A DNA stretch of 64,000 nucleotides from Roseovarius albus (GTDB lineage: Bacteria > Pseudomonadota > Alphaproteobacteria > Rhodobacterales > Rhodobacteraceae): NCBI RefSeq assembly GCF_900172335.1, contig NZ_FWFX01000008.1, positions 124,001 through 188,000 of the forward strand, given 5' to 3'. A program made the position numbers and the translations under genes. Every line of letters begins with the position of its first letter. Position 1 is the first letter of the stretch. Below the pieces are notes generated by a model. That model was not told where the DNA came from and ran no database searches. It was given only the letters and a program-made list of their open reading frames with translations. This document shows positions 1-9,967 of the stretch, piece by piece.

Positions 1-400
1 TTTCTCCGTCATCGTGACTGAGGTGAGGAAGCAAAGGAAAGCCGGTCACAAACGGGAAGCCACCATCCAGGGTCTGAGTGATCGTCCCTGGAAACTTCTG
101 CTCCATATGGTCAGACAGATCAGTGGCCAAGTCATACATTTCCGGTGTGACGTAATGCCGATTGAGCGCACAGTAGAGATATGACTGGCTTTGCAACGCG
201 CCATCAGCACTGCAAGGAAGTGGCACACGCCCAAAGACAGGCACGATGAAACCAACTGCAATCGTTAGAACCACATAGATCGGCAGGAACCACAAAAAAG
301 GGCGGCGAAACCAAAGCCCAACGAGCCAAGCAATTCCACCGATCTGCGTTACAACCGTCAGCAGCACGACAATAAGGCCGTGCCAAATCACCTTAGCCAT
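1..400 (-). CDS. Membrane protein, possible zinc peptidase (partial, cut by the window edge)
   Basis: A reading frame starts with ATG at 400 and stays open to base 1, giving the first 133 residues; the end lies outside the window. The N-terminus has two hydrophobic segments (about residues 5-30 and 37-57). The visible end contains LSHDDGE. S-H-x-x-G resembles the zinc-binding start of MepA/VanX-type murein peptidases (SxHxxGxAxD), but the rest of the motif is off the window, so this is only a hint. The ATG overlaps the maeB stop by 8 bases (ATGGCTAA), so the gene is probably translationally coupled to maeB. I cannot name it. Confidence 0.6.
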   Translation of the reverse strand, partial: MAKVIWHGLIVVLLTVVTQIGGIAWLVGLWFRRPFLWFLPIYVVLTIAVGFIVPVFGRVPLPCSADGALQSQSYLYCALNRHYVTPEMYDLATDLSDHMEQKFPGTITQTLDGGFPFVTGFPLLPHLSHDDGE

Positions 401-2672
401 ATTGCTGAACCGGTGTCCCCGCGATGGCCGCCATATTGAGCAAACCACGTGCGGTAACCCCCGGGGTCACGATATGCGCGCGGTTGCCCATACCCATGAG
501 AATTGGGCCGACCTCCAAGCCGCCGGCCTTCATCTTGAGGATATTGCGCACTCCTGACGCCGCATCCGCATTGGAAAAGATCAGCACATTTGCCCCGCCT
601 TCCATTCGGTTGTTTGGCAGAAGTCGCGAACGGAGTTCTGCATCAAGTGCAGCATCAACGTTCATCTCACCCTCGTAACAAAAATCGCGCGGCTCGCTGT
701 CCAAGATCTCAATCGCACCCCGCAGGCGTTTACCTGAATCGCTCCCCTGATTGCCAAACTGCGATTGCGAGCAAAAGGCGATCTTGGGCTCAACCCCAAA
801 CCTGCGCACGTGGCGTGCCGCGCCCATCGCGGTTTCCGCCAATTGCTCGGGTGTTGGGAAAACACGCACATGCGTATCGGCGATAAAAAGCGGACCATCT
901 TCCAAAATCATCAACGAGAGTGCACCTTGGGGGTGGTGATCCGCATCACCCAAGACCTGCTGTACGTAGTTCATATGCCAGCGGAACTCGCCAAACGTGC
1001 CGCAAATCAGGCTGTCGGCCTCGCCACGGTGCACCATCACTGCGCCAATCGCCGTGGTATTAGTCCGCATGATTGCCTTGGCCAGATCCGGCGTCACGCC
1101 TTTACGTTGCATGATCTGGTGATAACTGCCCCAGTAGTCACGATAGCGTGGATCATTCTCGGGGTTTACCAAGCTGAAATCCTTCTCAGGCCGGATATCC
1201 AAGCCCAGCCGTTCACAGCGGAGGTTGATCACATCAGGACGGCCGATCAGGATCGGCTGTTCCGTGGTTTCTTCCAATATCGCTTGTGCCGCACGCAGCA
1301 CACGCTCATCTTCTCCTTCGGCAAAGACGATTCTACGCGAGGCCTGCTCAGCTGCCTCAAACACAGGCCGCATCAACAGGGCTGATTTATAAACGCTGGC
1401 ATCGAGGTGATCTTTGTAAGCCTGCAGATCCTCAATTGGAGCTTTCGATACGCCTGTCTCCATTGCCGCGCGTGCCACTGCGGTGGACACAATCCCGGAC
1501 AGGCGTGGATCAAACGGCTTTGGAATCAGATAATCTGGCCCAAAGGTCAGCTGCTCGCCCTTATACGCAGCAGCCGCCTCGGCACTGGTAGTGGTGCGTG
1601 CCAATTCTGCAATGCCCTCAACACATGCCACCTGCATTGCATCGTTAATTTCGGTCGCACCCACATCCAGCGCACCGCGAAAAATGAACGGGAAACACAG
1701 GACGTTGTTGACCTGATTAGAGAAATCACTGCGCCCCGTTGCAATGATGGCATCTGGCGCAGCTTCACGTGCCAACTCCGGCATGATCTCGGGCGTTGGA
1801 TTTGCCAAGGCAAATATGATGGGTTGATCGGTCATTTGCTTGACATGTTCGGGTTTCAGCACCCGCGGCCCTGACAAGCCAAGGAACATATCTGCGCCTT
1901 CGACAACATCATCCAACGTGCGCTTTTCTGTCTTTTGGGCAAACGCCGCCTTATGCGGGTTCATGTCTTCAGTTCGGCCTTCGTAAACCAAGCCGTGAAT
2001 GTCGCAGAGCCAAACGTTTTCGCGTTTCACACCGAGCTTCAACAACAGATTCAAGCACGCTATGCCCGCCGCACCGCCTCCGGTAGAGACAATCTTGATG
2101 TCTTCGAATTTCTTACCCGCAACATGCAGTGCATTGGTTGCCGCAGCCCCTACAACAATCGCGGTCCCGTGCTGATCATCGTGGAATACAGGGATATTCA
2201 TCCGCTCGCGGCAAATCTTTTCGACAACAAAGCAGTCCGGTGCCTTGATGTCTTCGAGGTTGATCGCCCCAAATGTCGGACCCAAAGCGCAAACGATATC
2301 AGCCAGTTTCTCGGGGTCAGATTCATCCACTTCGATATCAAAACAATCGATGTTGGCGAACTTTTTGAATAGAACTGCCTTGCCTTCCATCACCGGTTTG
2401 GACGCCAAAGCACCGATATTACCCAATCCCAATACAGCAGTTCCGTTTGAGACCACCGCCACCAGATTACCGCGCGATGTGTATCTATTCGCCGCGGACG
2501 GATCTGCCTTTATCTCCAGACAAGCCTCCGCCACGCCCGGAGAATAGGCACGCGCCAAGTCACGACCATTCGCAAGCGGCTTGGTCGCACGGACCTCTAG
2601 CTTACCAGGCTGCGGAAATTCATGATATTTCAACGCTGCCTGACGCAGGTTTTCCCGTGTGTTGTCGCTCAC
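393..2672 (-). CDS. maeB: NADP-dependent malic enzyme, MaeB type (malic + phosphotransacetylase-like domains)
   Basis: This 759-residue protein decarboxylates malate to pyruvate and makes NADPH, linking the TCA cycle with pyruvate and lipid metabolism. The malic-enzyme part covers about residues 15-430, with YSPGVAEAC near 43, the substrate-binding segment [17 protein letters not shown] near 82-98, FHDDQHGTA at 163-171 and the dinucleotide loop GGGAAG at 198-203. Residues 430-759 form a phosphotransacetylase-like domain that in this family is regulatory rather than catalytic. The length is typical of MaeB (about 760). Its promoter region holds a LacI-type palindrome 20 bases upstream of the start. 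The downstream membrane gene overlaps its stop codon. Confidence 0.95.
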   Translation of the reverse strand: MSDNTRENLRQAALKYHEFPQPGKLEVRATKPLANGRDLARAYSPGVAEACLEIKADPSAANRYTSRGNLVAVVSNGTAVLGLGNIGALASKPVMEGKAVLFKKFANIDCFDIEVDESDPEKLADIVCALGPTFGAINLEDIKAPDCFVVEKICRERMNIPVFHDDQHGTAIVVGAAATNALHVAGKKFEDIKIVSTGGGAAGIACLNLLLKLGVKRENVWLCDIHGLVYEGRTEDMNPHKAAFAQKTEKRTLDDVVEGADMFLGLSGPRVLKPEHVKQMTDQPIIFALANPTPEIMPELAREAAPDAIIATGRSDFSNQVNNVLCFPFIFRGALDVGATEINDAMQVACVEGIAELARTTTSAEAAAAYKGEQLTFGPDYLIPKPFDPRLSGIVSTAVARAAMETGVSKAPIEDLQAYKDHLDASVYKSALLMRPVFEAAEQASRRIVFAEGEDERVLRAAQAILEETTEQPILIGRPDVINLRCERLGLDIRPEKDFSLVNPENDPRYRDYWGSYHQIMQRKGVTPDLAKAIMRTNTTAIGAVMVHRGEADSLICGTFGEFRWHMNYVQQVLGDADHHPQGALSLMILEDGPLFIADTHVRVFPTPEQLAETAMGAARHVRRFGVEPKIAFCSQSQFGNQGSDSGKRLRGAIEILDSEPRDFCYEGEMNVDAALDAELRSRLLPNNRMEGGANVLIFSNADAASGVRNILKMKAGGLEVGPILMGMGNRAHIVTPGVTARGLLNMAAIAGTPVQQYG

Positions 2673-2691
2673 TTTACTCTCCCATGCAGAT

Positions 2692-2709
2692 TAGTTTAAC
2701 GCTAAACTA
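2692..2709. promoter_or_regulatory. Palindromic operator candidate upstream of maeB
   Basis: TAGTTTA-ACGC-TAAACTA has perfect 7-base arms around a central CG, with one mismatched pair in the middle. It lies 20 bases before the maeB start and 172 bases before the upp start. A CG-centred, AT-rich palindrome is characteristic of LacI-family operators. A PckR-like gluconeogenesis regulator is a reasonable guess for a malic enzyme gene, but no such regulator is encoded here. Confidence 0.55.
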
Positions 2710-2880
2710 CTTTCTAAAAAGCGCAAGCGCCACCAAGTACTTTCTATACTGTGCAAGGCCTCGGCGTACAAAGCAATGTGAAAGATAAGGACTTTCAAAA
2801 CAAGCCAATCAATGCGCGTTGCCTTAGGGCGAGCATTCATGGAATATACCACCCAGCTGCGGCAATCAGGAACCAACGAT

Positions 2881-3513
2881 ATGAAAGACCATCTGACCAT
2901 CGTGAAACACCCGATGATTCAACACAAGCTTACCTTGATGCGCGAGAAGACAACCTCCACCGCTGTTTTTGGTCAGCTGCTGCGTGAAATCAGCCAACTG
3001 CTAACCTATGAGGCGACACGCGACCTCCCCCTGACGACTCGCTCTATTGAGACGCCTCTCCTACAAATGGATGCGCCATGCCTTGCGGGACGCAAACTTG
3101 CGCTGGTCTCGATCCTGCGCGCCGGAAACGGTATGCTTGAAGGCATGCGTGATATCATCCCCTCTGCCCGCGTGGGCTTTGTTGGGCTATATCGCGATGA
3201 GGAAACGCTAATGCCCGTGCAATACTATCAAAAGCTTCCTGACCATCTTGAGGACCGATGCGTCATTGCCGTAGATCCGATGCTGGCGACCGGAAACTCT
3301 TCCGCTGCCGCGATTGATCTTATCAAAAAAGCTGGCGCCAAAGACATTCGCTTCCTTTGCCTGCTGGCCGCGCCTGAAGGGGTTGAAACTATGAAAAAGG
3401 CGCATCCAGATGTGCCCATTATCACCGCCTCTTTGGATGACCGGTTAAACGATGTCGGTTACATCTTGCCCGGCCTTGGGGACGCCGGTGACCGCATGTT
3501 TGGAACTAAATAG
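2881..3513 (+). CDS. upp: Uracil phosphoribosyltransferase
   Basis: The enzyme converts uracil and PRPP to UMP in pyrimidine salvage. The ATG at 2881 is preferred over one at 2812 because it gives the usual 210 residues beginning [11 protein letters not shown] and has AGGA 12 bases upstream. The PRPP loop [11 protein letters not shown] is at residues 131-141, and the uracil-binding C-terminus [16 protein letters not shown] is intact at 194-209. It is divergent from maeB and followed after 21 bases by a small secreted protein in the same direction. Confidence 0.95.
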   Translation: MKDHLTIVKHPMIQHKLTLMREKTTSTAVFGQLLREISQLLTYEATRDLPLTTRSIETPLLQMDAPCLAGRKLALVSILRAGNGMLEGMRDIIPSARVGFVGLYRDEETLMPVQYYQKLPDHLEDRCVIAVDPMLATGNSSAAAIDLIKKAGAKDIRFLCLLAAPEGVETMKKAHPDVPIITASLDDRLNDVGYILPGLGDAGDRMFGTK

Positions 3514-3534
3514 CACCAACGGAATAGGTAACCC

Positions 3535-3927
3535 ATGTCCTTAATTCGTACATTTGCAGTGGCACTCTTGGCCCTCGGCTCTGCGACGTCGCTTGCACAA
3601 GCACAGTCTGCGGACCCAGCAGAACTGCGCCTTCTTTCTGATAAATCCGGCATCACAGCCAAGCAAATTGCCGGCCCCAAAACGGTTGTGACCTCCCAAA
3701 CCCGGGTCGTACCTAAACATGTCTATGCCAGCCAACAGAGCGCCGCTGAAATCACTTCCGTGCCAAGAGGGTACAAACGGGTGTGGGATGCTGACCGATT
3801 TAATCCAAAGCGTGCACATCAGACCTTGGCAGGCATGGAGCAATCAGACCGGATCTTGAGCCGTACGGTGCCACGAGGAAATCCCAACGATTACAAGCCC
3901 GACCCAACAGCGCGGCGAGATAGATAA
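3535..3927 (+). CDS. Small secreted protein of unknown function
   Basis: This 130-residue protein has a Sec signal peptide (MSLIRTFAVALLALGSATSLAQA, in two parts: basic start, then a hydrophobic stretch ending at AQA near residue 23). The mature part of about 105 residues is basic, rich in Arg, Lys and Pro, and has no cysteine, so it is probably a small soluble periplasmic or envelope-associated protein. It follows upp by 21 bases and may share its transcript. Its stop is 2 bases from the stop of the convergent gene at 3930. I recognise no family motif. Confidence 0.75.
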   Translation: MSLIRTFAVALLALGSATSLAQAQSADPAELRLLSDKSGITAKQIAGPKTVVTSQTRVVPKHVYASQQSAAEITSVPRGYKRVWDADRFNPKRAHQTLAGMEQSDRILSRTVPRGNPNDYKPDPTARRDR

Positions 3928-3929
3928 CA

Positions 3930-4955
3930 TTATCCTCCACAAAGCCCTTGCAACCGTAGCCAATCTGCATCGCTTAGAATCGGAAGGGGCTGTGCGCCGA
4001 TCAGAGGATCGGCTTCAATCAAACCCAAAGTGCTCTCACCAGAGACGTCGAGCGCATAGGCATAAGGGCTCGACGCAATACCGCGATCCTCGAATGCCGC
4101 CAACAAGGATTGCTCTTCGATCTGAGCAGGCGGTTCGGTTAGCAAATCCTCTGCATAAGCCTGCAAAACATCTTCACTAACGTTTCCAGTAGTGAGCAAC
4201 CGTATGTTTTCAACGACGCCAGAATGCCTCAGCAGTACCTCCAATGGATCCTCTTGCCCAACTCGGGCTTGTTCGGTGATCAGGTACCCAGCAACGACGC
4301 TGGGTTCTTCGAAGTCTTCCAAGAGATTGCGGCCGACCAAAATGGTATTGCCCGGTAGACTTGCCGTGTCCCGCACACCATCGCGCATCACCAATAGATT
4401 GGGGGGTAGACTGCCATCCGGCGTAACGCGTTGCGCCAGTTGCTCAAGCGCCGAGATCCGACCAGAATTACAGGGCGCTCCAGAAACGGTTTGAATGCGT
4501 TCGAGTAGTGCCGAGCCAATCTCGGCACGGTTCACCTCGGGCAACACTGCAACGGCGTGCCGACGCAAAGCCCCCGGCAACCAGAAAACCGATGCCAGGA
4601 CGACAGACAAAATCACCAGCAGAAAGACTACCAATCGCAACCGCCCCGGATGTGGTCGTTTTCGCTCAATAGCGGATCGAATCTGTTCAATTTTTTCGAT
4701 GACGTGGTGTTCGCTCTCGGCCAGTTCCAACGTCTCTCCCGGATCGCCATCCGGATGGTAGACCGCAGGCAACTCCCCGGGGTTTGCTCGGCACACGGCG
4801 GGTAAAGACCAATGCGCCAGAGGGCGTTCGCGTAGGTCGGTAATCACCAGAGTGGCATCACCAATAGATGCAATCGCATCGGTGCGTTGCACATCTGGTG
4901 ATGGACGCCAAAGGCCTGCGGCCTCTATCCGATCATACTCTTCAAGTGCGGTCAT
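3930..4955 (-). CDS. Single-pass membrane protein of unknown function
   Basis: The frame extends to a TTG at 5009, but the ATG at 4955 (MTALEEYDRIEAAG) looks like a more natural start, with AGGA close before it; this gives 341 residues. Residues about 1-85 are cytoplasmic and contain a short PH-like stretch (DATLVITDLRERPLAHWSLPA). A charged segment (about 80-105) is followed by one strong transmembrane helix at about 107-130. About 210 residues then lie outside the membrane, with AVLPEVNRAEIG after the helix and later ILVGRNLLEDFEEPSVVAG, reminiscent of but not matching peptidase inserts. No catalytic motif is convincing. It is convergent with the gene at 3535. Confidence 0.75.
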   Translation of the reverse strand: MTALEEYDRIEAAGLWRPSPDVQRTDAIASIGDATLVITDLRERPLAHWSLPAVCRANPGELPAVYHPDGDPGETLELAESEHHVIEKIEQIRSAIERKRPHPGRLRLVVFLLVILSVVLASVFWLPGALRRHAVAVLPEVNRAEIGSALLERIQTVSGAPCNSGRISALEQLAQRVTPDGSLPPNLLVMRDGVRDTASLPGNTILVGRNLLEDFEEPSVVAGYLITEQARVGQEDPLEVLLRHSGVVENIRLLTTGNVSEDVLQAYAEDLLTEPPAQIEEQSLLAAFEDRGIASSPYAYALDVSGESTLGLIEADPLIGAQPLPILSDADWLRLQGLCGG

Positions 4956-5086
4956 ATCCTGTTGGCCTGCTCTGCCATTTTCGACAAGCCTAACACGGCG
5001 CAAGCGCAACCGGAACCCAGATCATGGCGCATGCGCCTGACTGGGCAGTTGCGCCTTGTCACGCACATCATCGCACCTCACTGGGC

Positions 5087-6718
5087 TTATTCGATAATCT
5101 TGAAGCCCTTGCGCAACTCAAACTTCTGGATCTTACCTGTCGACGTCTTGGGAAGCTCCTGCACCACAACCTTTTTCGGCGTTTTGAAACCCGCCAGATG
5201 CTCGCGCGTGAAGGCAATGATATCTGCCTCACTCGGGTTGGCTCCCTCTTTCAGCTCAACAAAGGCACAGGGCACTTCGCCCCATTTTTCATGTGGCATT
5301 GCGACAACCGCACAAAGCAGGACGTCAGGGTGTTTCATCAACACGCCTTCGATCTCGATTGAGCTAATGTTTTCTCCGCCAGAAATAATGATATCCTTCG
5401 CCCGGTCTGCAATCTTCAGGTATCCATCAGGATGCTGCAAGGCGATATCCCCGGAATGAAAATAGCCGCCTTCAAAGGCCTCTGCCGTGGCATCTGGGTT
5501 TTTCAGATACCCCTTCATCACACAGTTCCCGCGGATCATGATCTCACCCTGAGTGGTGCTATCCATCGGAATCTGCGTCATGTTATCCGCATCCATCGAC
5601 GTGATGTCATCCATCATCGGCATCAGAACCCCAGTGCGCGCCTTGATCGCGTACCGCTCCTCCTCGGGCTCAGCATCCCAATGGTCATGCCACAAGCACT
5701 CGGTCACGTGCCCATAGGTCTCGGTCAGACCATAAACCTGTGTGACGTGGAAACCCATCGGCTCAATGGCGCGCAGGGTAGCCGCTGGCGGCGGGGCACC
5801 TGCAGTGAACACCTGAACGACATGGTCGAACTCACGACGCTCTTCTTCCTTGGCATTGACAATGGCGTTCAACACAATCGGAGCGGCGCCAAAGTGTGAT
5901 ACACCTTCGTCCGCGATCGCATCGTAAATGTTCTTGGCCGTGATATCCCGGCAACAAATTGCCGTGCCGCCGACCATCGGCAGGGTCCACACATGGTTCC
6001 AGTTGTTGCAGTGGAACAAGGGCACGATAGTCAGGTACCGGGTGCCGCGCGGCATCGGCCATGAAATCGCTGTACCCATGGTCATCAGATAGGCGCCCCG
6101 GTGATGATACACCACGCCCTTGGGCCGCCCTGTGGTGCCGGATGTGTAGTTCAGTGCAAGGCTTTCCCATTCGTCCTGCGGCATGATCCACTCGAACGCA
6201 GGATCAGCGGCAGCCAGCATATCTTCATACTCGGTATGCGCGCCACTTGGCGTGTGCCCGGCTTGTGTATCAGCAACTTCGATGATCGTAGGCTTTGCAC
6301 CTTCCATCAATTGGAATGCTTCCTCGACCACGGGCAAGAGCTGCGTATCGACCAGCAACGCCTTGGCCTCGCCATGATCAAAGATGTAGGCGATGGTATT
6401 TGCCTCTAGCCGGGTGTTGATAGTATTCAGAACAGCACCGCACGCAGGCACCCCGAAGTGTGCTTCGGCATGGGCTGGCACGTTGGGAAGCAGAGTCGCC
6501 ACGACATCCCCCGGGGCAACACCCAGTGCCGCCAAGCCCGATGCCAGACGCGTGCAGCGCTCATAATATTGCGCATAGGTGGTGCGAAAACCCTTATAGA
6601 CGACAGCGTCCGTATCGGGAAAAACCTGCGCCGCGCGCCGCAAATGCGACAAAGGCGTCAAGGGCACAAAATTCGCAGCCGTTTTATCCAGCCCGGTCTC
6701 ATCTCTCATCCAGCCCAT
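5087..6718 (-). CDS. Acyl-CoA synthetase (AMP-forming, ANL superfamily)
   Basis: The enzyme activates a carboxylic acid to its acyl-AMP and then acyl-CoA. The start at 6718 is chosen because a strong GGGAGG sits 7-12 bases upstream; it gives 543 residues starting MGWMRDETG. The P-loop YTSGTTGRPKG is at residues 191-201, followed by GLTETYG (A5), YFHSGDIA (A7), DRAKDIIISGGENIS (A8) and the C-terminal PKTSTGKIQK with the catalytic Lys. The family includes medium-chain fatty-acid ligases and the DMSP-pathway ligase DmdB; I cannot choose between these from sequence alone. It lies 109 bases downstream of the beta-oxidation block on the same strand, so it could be its own unit or the last gene of that operon. 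Confidence 0.9.
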   Translation of the reverse strand: MGWMRDETGLDKTAANFVPLTPLSHLRRAAQVFPDTDAVVYKGFRTTYAQYYERCTRLASGLAALGVAPGDVVATLLPNVPAHAEAHFGVPACGAVLNTINTRLEANTIAYIFDHGEAKALLVDTQLLPVVEEAFQLMEGAKPTIIEVADTQAGHTPSGAHTEYEDMLAAADPAFEWIMPQDEWESLALNYTSGTTGRPKGVVYHHRGAYLMTMGTAISWPMPRGTRYLTIVPLFHCNNWNHVWTLPMVGGTAICCRDITAKNIYDAIADEGVSHFGAAPIVLNAIVNAKEEERREFDHVVQVFTAGAPPPAATLRAIEPMGFHVTQVYGLTETYGHVTECLWHDHWDAEPEEERYAIKARTGVLMPMMDDITSMDADNMTQIPMDSTTQGEIMIRGNCVMKGYLKNPDATAEAFEGGYFHSGDIALQHPDGYLKIADRAKDIIISGGENISSIEIEGVLMKHPDVLLCAVVAMPHEKWGEVPCAFVELKEGANPSEADIIAFTREHLAGFKTPKKVVVQELPKTSTGKIQKFELRKGFKIIE

Positions 6719-6827
6719 CGGATCCTCCCTGATTCCTGTGTGGTGAAGTTTGACAGACAATATTGAGTTTCTTTTCGCAATCAAACTTTAAATGTCAGAC
6801 AATTGAATTTTCTGCTTTCAATCAATC

Positions 6828-7742
6828 TCATTCTCGTTTCACAAGAAGCATACGCAGGAACTCACTTAAACATAGAACCAAAAATGCGACAATCAGGACG
6901 GCCTCAATCCGAAATCCCGCAGCTTCCGGTGTGGGGGCCCCAAGCAACAAAATGCCGACACAAAAAAACATCGCGGGAAGAGGCGAAACCAAGGTCACAT
7001 ACCGCAGACCAAGAAACGCCGCGGCAAAAGCAATGGCCAGACGGACATAAGCACCCGGCATGACGTAGATCTCCAACAACATCGCAATGCCTGCTCCGGC
7101 GATGGCACCTTGGGCAAACTTCCACGTTCTAATGTGCAACTGTTGGGTCGGAGCCAACGCCCGGAACAGAAACATCAGAATGATCCAATAAGCGAATGGT
7201 TGTTCAGAGTGCTCCACAATTGCAACGGACACCAGTAATCCCAACGCCAGAAGCAAAGCAAGCCCGATACTTTCCCGAAGACCGATGGCAGGCGCGGCGG
7301 CCTTAGCATCGAATTTGAGCCACTTCACAATACCCAAACTCCAACACACGCCAGCAGCAAACACGACAAGAGCAGTTTGAATATCAGTCCCCAAGTTTTG
7401 ACCGTGCACGAGCATCACAGCTGCAATCAAGGATAGGCTGAAACTGCGCCCGCCAAAACGGCAGGCTTCAAATCCTGCAATGACCGTCAATGCCAAAGCC
7501 GCAATTCGCGGATCGATACCTATCAGAGAGCCAAACATAGGCACTGGCGCAAGTGCCGCGGCCAACATCGCCCGACGGATTGACCCCATAATCGCCCCGG
7601 CGGCCCCCATTAGCAGCGCAGCCGTGATTGTGGCGATGTATGCGGGCGCCATAAAAAACGCCACCAGCAAAACCGGTGGCATTAGTCCAAGCATCAACCG
7701 CAGCACCAAACTCCATGGAAGGGGCTGCGGCGAGATTGCCAT
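6828..7742 (-). CDS. FUSC/DUF2955-like integral membrane protein
   Basis: The 304-residue protein consists almost wholly of about nine to ten hydrophobic helices. The second half has the layout and wording of the FUSC (fusaric acid resistance, aromatic acid exporter) family: AYWIILMFLFRA, then TQQLHIRTWKFAQGAIAGAGIAM, a hydrophilic turn followed by a Gly-rich helix. There is no large cytoplasmic domain, so it is shorter than classical FUSC exporters. The start follows the fadJ stop by only 3 bases, so the two are probably co-translated. Export of an organic acid or detergent-like fatty acid would suit the operon, but this is inference. Confidence 0.7.
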   Translation of the reverse strand: MAISPQPLPWSLVLRLMLGLMPPVLLVAFFMAPAYIATITAALLMGAAGAIMGSIRRAMLAAALAPVPMFGSLIGIDPRIAALALTVIAGFEACRFGGRSFSLSLIAAVMLVHGQNLGTDIQTALVVFAAGVCWSLGIVKWLKFDAKAAAPAIGLRESIGLALLLALGLLVSVAIVEHSEQPFAYWIILMFLFRALAPTQQLHIRTWKFAQGAIAGAGIAMLLEIYVMPGAYVRLAIAFAAAFLGLRYVTLVSPLPAMFFCVGILLLGAPTPEAAGFRIEAVLIVAFLVLCLSEFLRMLLVKRE

Positions 7743-7745
7743 TAT

Positions 7746-9947
7746 TCAGGCGGCTCTTTCAGCCGGGGCTGCGAACCGCTTGTAAAAGCTTTGGTTCTTG
7801 TCGCCCATATCGCGCAACAACGCAGGCGTCGCAAAGCGTAGGCCAAAGGTCTCGGCCAGTTGATCACAGCGTTCTGCCGCATAAGGCGTGCCGATAATAT
7901 CAAGCCATGAGAATGGGCCGCCAGACCAAGGCGCAAAGCCCCATGCCAAAATGGCGCCAACGTCACCCTCACGAATGTCTTCCAAAACGCCCTCTTCCAG
8001 TGCACGGACAGCTTCCAGAACCTGCGCGAACATCAAGCGGTGCTGCACGGTGATGAGGTCGGGTTGCTCATTTGCTTGCGGATACTGCTCGGCAAGACCC
8101 TCCCAGTATCCTTGGCGTTTGCCCTTTTCATCATAATCAAAGAAGCCCGCGTTGGATTTGCGACCCAGGCGGCCCTGCTCTTCCATCCAGAAGATCACTT
8201 CATCAACGGCACCATCTTGATAGTCTTCGCCCATCGCCGCGCGGGTCGCACGGGCGATTTTGGCGCCCAGATCAATCGAGGTTTCGTCGACCAGTTGCAG
8301 CGGCCCGACTGGAAAACCTAACTGACGCGCGGCATTGTCGATCAGCGCAGGCGCCACGCCTTCCGCGACCATGCGGATACCTTCGTTGATGTAGGGGATG
8401 ATGCAACGATTGCAGTAGAAGAACCGCGCGTCATTCACCACGATCGGAGTCTTACGGATTTGGCGGACGTAATCCAGTGCCTTAGCCACCGCACGCGGGC
8501 CAGTTTCCTTGCCCTTGATAATCTCAACCAGCATCATTTTCTCAACAGGCGAGAAGAAGTGAATGCCAATGAACTGATTTTGCTTGTCGCTGGCCTTGGC
8601 CAGCTCTGTGATCGGCAGGGTCGAGGTATTGGTGGCGAATATGCAATCGTCACCGACATGCTCCAGCACCTTTTTGGTGACTTTGGCCTTTACACCCGGA
8701 TCTTCGAACACCGCTTCGATGATTAGGTCACAGCCAGCCAACGCGGCATAGTCGGTAGTGGCAGTAATCTGACCCAGCGTGGCCTCCTTCTTGGCTTCGG
8801 TGGCTTTACCGCGCTTGATGCCCTTGTCCATATAGTCAGCAGTGTAGGATTTCCCCTTGTCGGCCGCTTCCTGTTTTTGGTCAATCAGGACAACTTCCAT
8901 TCCGGCCATTGCTGACACCAGCGTGATACCCGCACCCATCATGCCCGCGCCTAGAACGCCAACTTTCTTGACGCGTTCATCGGCTACATCGGGGCGGTTA
9001 GCCCCTTTCTCGAGTGCTTCCTTATTGATGAAAAGCGAACGGATCATCGCGCTTGAACTTGGGTTCATCAAAACATTGGTGAACCAGCGGGCTTCGATCT
9101 TGATCGCGGTATCAAACGGTACAAGCGCGCCTTCGTAAGCCGCTGACAACAGTGCCTTGGCCGCAGGAAATGCGCCTTGCGTTTTGCCGTTCACCATCGC
9201 GGAGGCACCAACATAGGTCATGAAACCTGCAGGATGATAGGGTGCGCCGCCGGGCATTTTATAGCCCTTCTCATCCCAAGGCTTCACGAACTTGGGCTCG
9301 GACAGGATCCATTCCTTGGCTTTGGCGATCAGTTCTTCAGGCGCCACAACCTCATCAACAACGCCTGCCATTTTGGCTTTTTTCGGGTCGTTCAACTTAC
9401 CTTCCAGCAACAAAGGTGAGGCGGCCATAGCACCCATCTTGCGCACAAGACGGGTGGTGCCGCCCATGCCCGGAAAGATACCGACCATAATCTCAGGCAG
9501 GCCAATTTTGGCCTTTGGGTTATCTGCGGCAAAAATACGGTGGCACGACAGCGGAATTTCCAGACCAATGCCCAGCGCAGTCCCGGGAAGTGCCGCCGCA
9601 ATCGGTTTGCCACCCTTGTTGGTTTTGGGGTCCATGCCCGCGCGCTCGATCTTGCGCAAAATACCGTGCATTTGCATCAGCCCATCGAACAGGCCCTGCG
9701 CCGGTTCATCGCCCGCCATTTCTTTCATTCTAGCGATGATGTTCAGATCCATGCCGCCGGCGAATGTACCCTCTTTACCAGAGGTGATGATTATGCCTTT
9801 GACCGCATCATCGGCCAGCGCCTCATCAACCAGCTTTTCCAGATCGAAAAAGCCCTGTTCATTCATCACGTTCATGGACTTGCCAACGGTGTCCCAGGTG
9901 ATGATTGCAACGCCATCGGCGTCTGTCTTCATGGTGAAATCAGTCAT
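7746..9947 (-). CDS. fadJ: Fatty-acid oxidation multifunctional protein: enoyl-CoA hydratase / 3-hydroxyacyl-CoA dehydrogenase
   Basis: The 733-residue protein carries out the second and third steps of beta-oxidation. The crotonase domain (about 1-200) has the oxyanion segment around FAGGMDLN (63-70) and the two catalytic glutamates, E130 (GIGLEIPLS) and E152 (GLPEIMVG). The NAD domain starts with [12 protein letters not shown] at 329-340. The dehydrogenase His lies in [10 protein letters not shown], and a C-terminal 3HCDH domain follows. It partners with the thiolase encoded 20 bases upstream, as FadB/FadA or FadJ/FadI do. I call it fadJ-like by overall form; fadB is an equally acceptable label. 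Confidence 0.93.
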   Translation of the reverse strand: MTDFTMKTDADGVAIITWDTVGKSMNVMNEQGFFDLEKLVDEALADDAVKGIIITSGKEGTFAGGMDLNIIARMKEMAGDEPAQGLFDGLMQMHGILRKIERAGMDPKTNKGGKPIAAALPGTALGIGLEIPLSCHRIFAADNPKAKIGLPEIMVGIFPGMGGTTRLVRKMGAMAASPLLLEGKLNDPKKAKMAGVVDEVVAPEELIAKAKEWILSEPKFVKPWDEKGYKMPGGAPYHPAGFMTYVGASAMVNGKTQGAFPAAKALLSAAYEGALVPFDTAIKIEARWFTNVLMNPSSSAMIRSLFINKEALEKGANRPDVADERVKKVGVLGAGMMGAGITLVSAMAGMEVVLIDQKQEAADKGKSYTADYMDKGIKRGKATEAKKEATLGQITATTDYAALAGCDLIIEAVFEDPGVKAKVTKKVLEHVGDDCIFATNTSTLPITELAKASDKQNQFIGIHFFSPVEKMMLVEIIKGKETGPRAVAKALDYVRQIRKTPIVVNDARFFYCNRCIIPYINEGIRMVAEGVAPALIDNAARQLGFPVGPLQLVDETSIDLGAKIARATRAAMGEDYQDGAVDEVIFWMEEQGRLGRKSNAGFFDYDEKGKRQGYWEGLAEQYPQANEQPDLITVQHRLMFAQVLEAVRALEEGVLEDIREGDVGAILAWGFAPWSGGPFSWLDIIGTPYAAERCDQLAETFGLRFATPALLRDMGDKNQSFYKRFAAPAERAA

Positions 9948-9967
9948 CTTATTTCTCCTCTCACCCG

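Noticed and set aside
765..1385. 206-residue plus-strand frame inside maeB
   Set aside because: Antisense to an intact, highly conserved gene; composition is that of a shadow frame.
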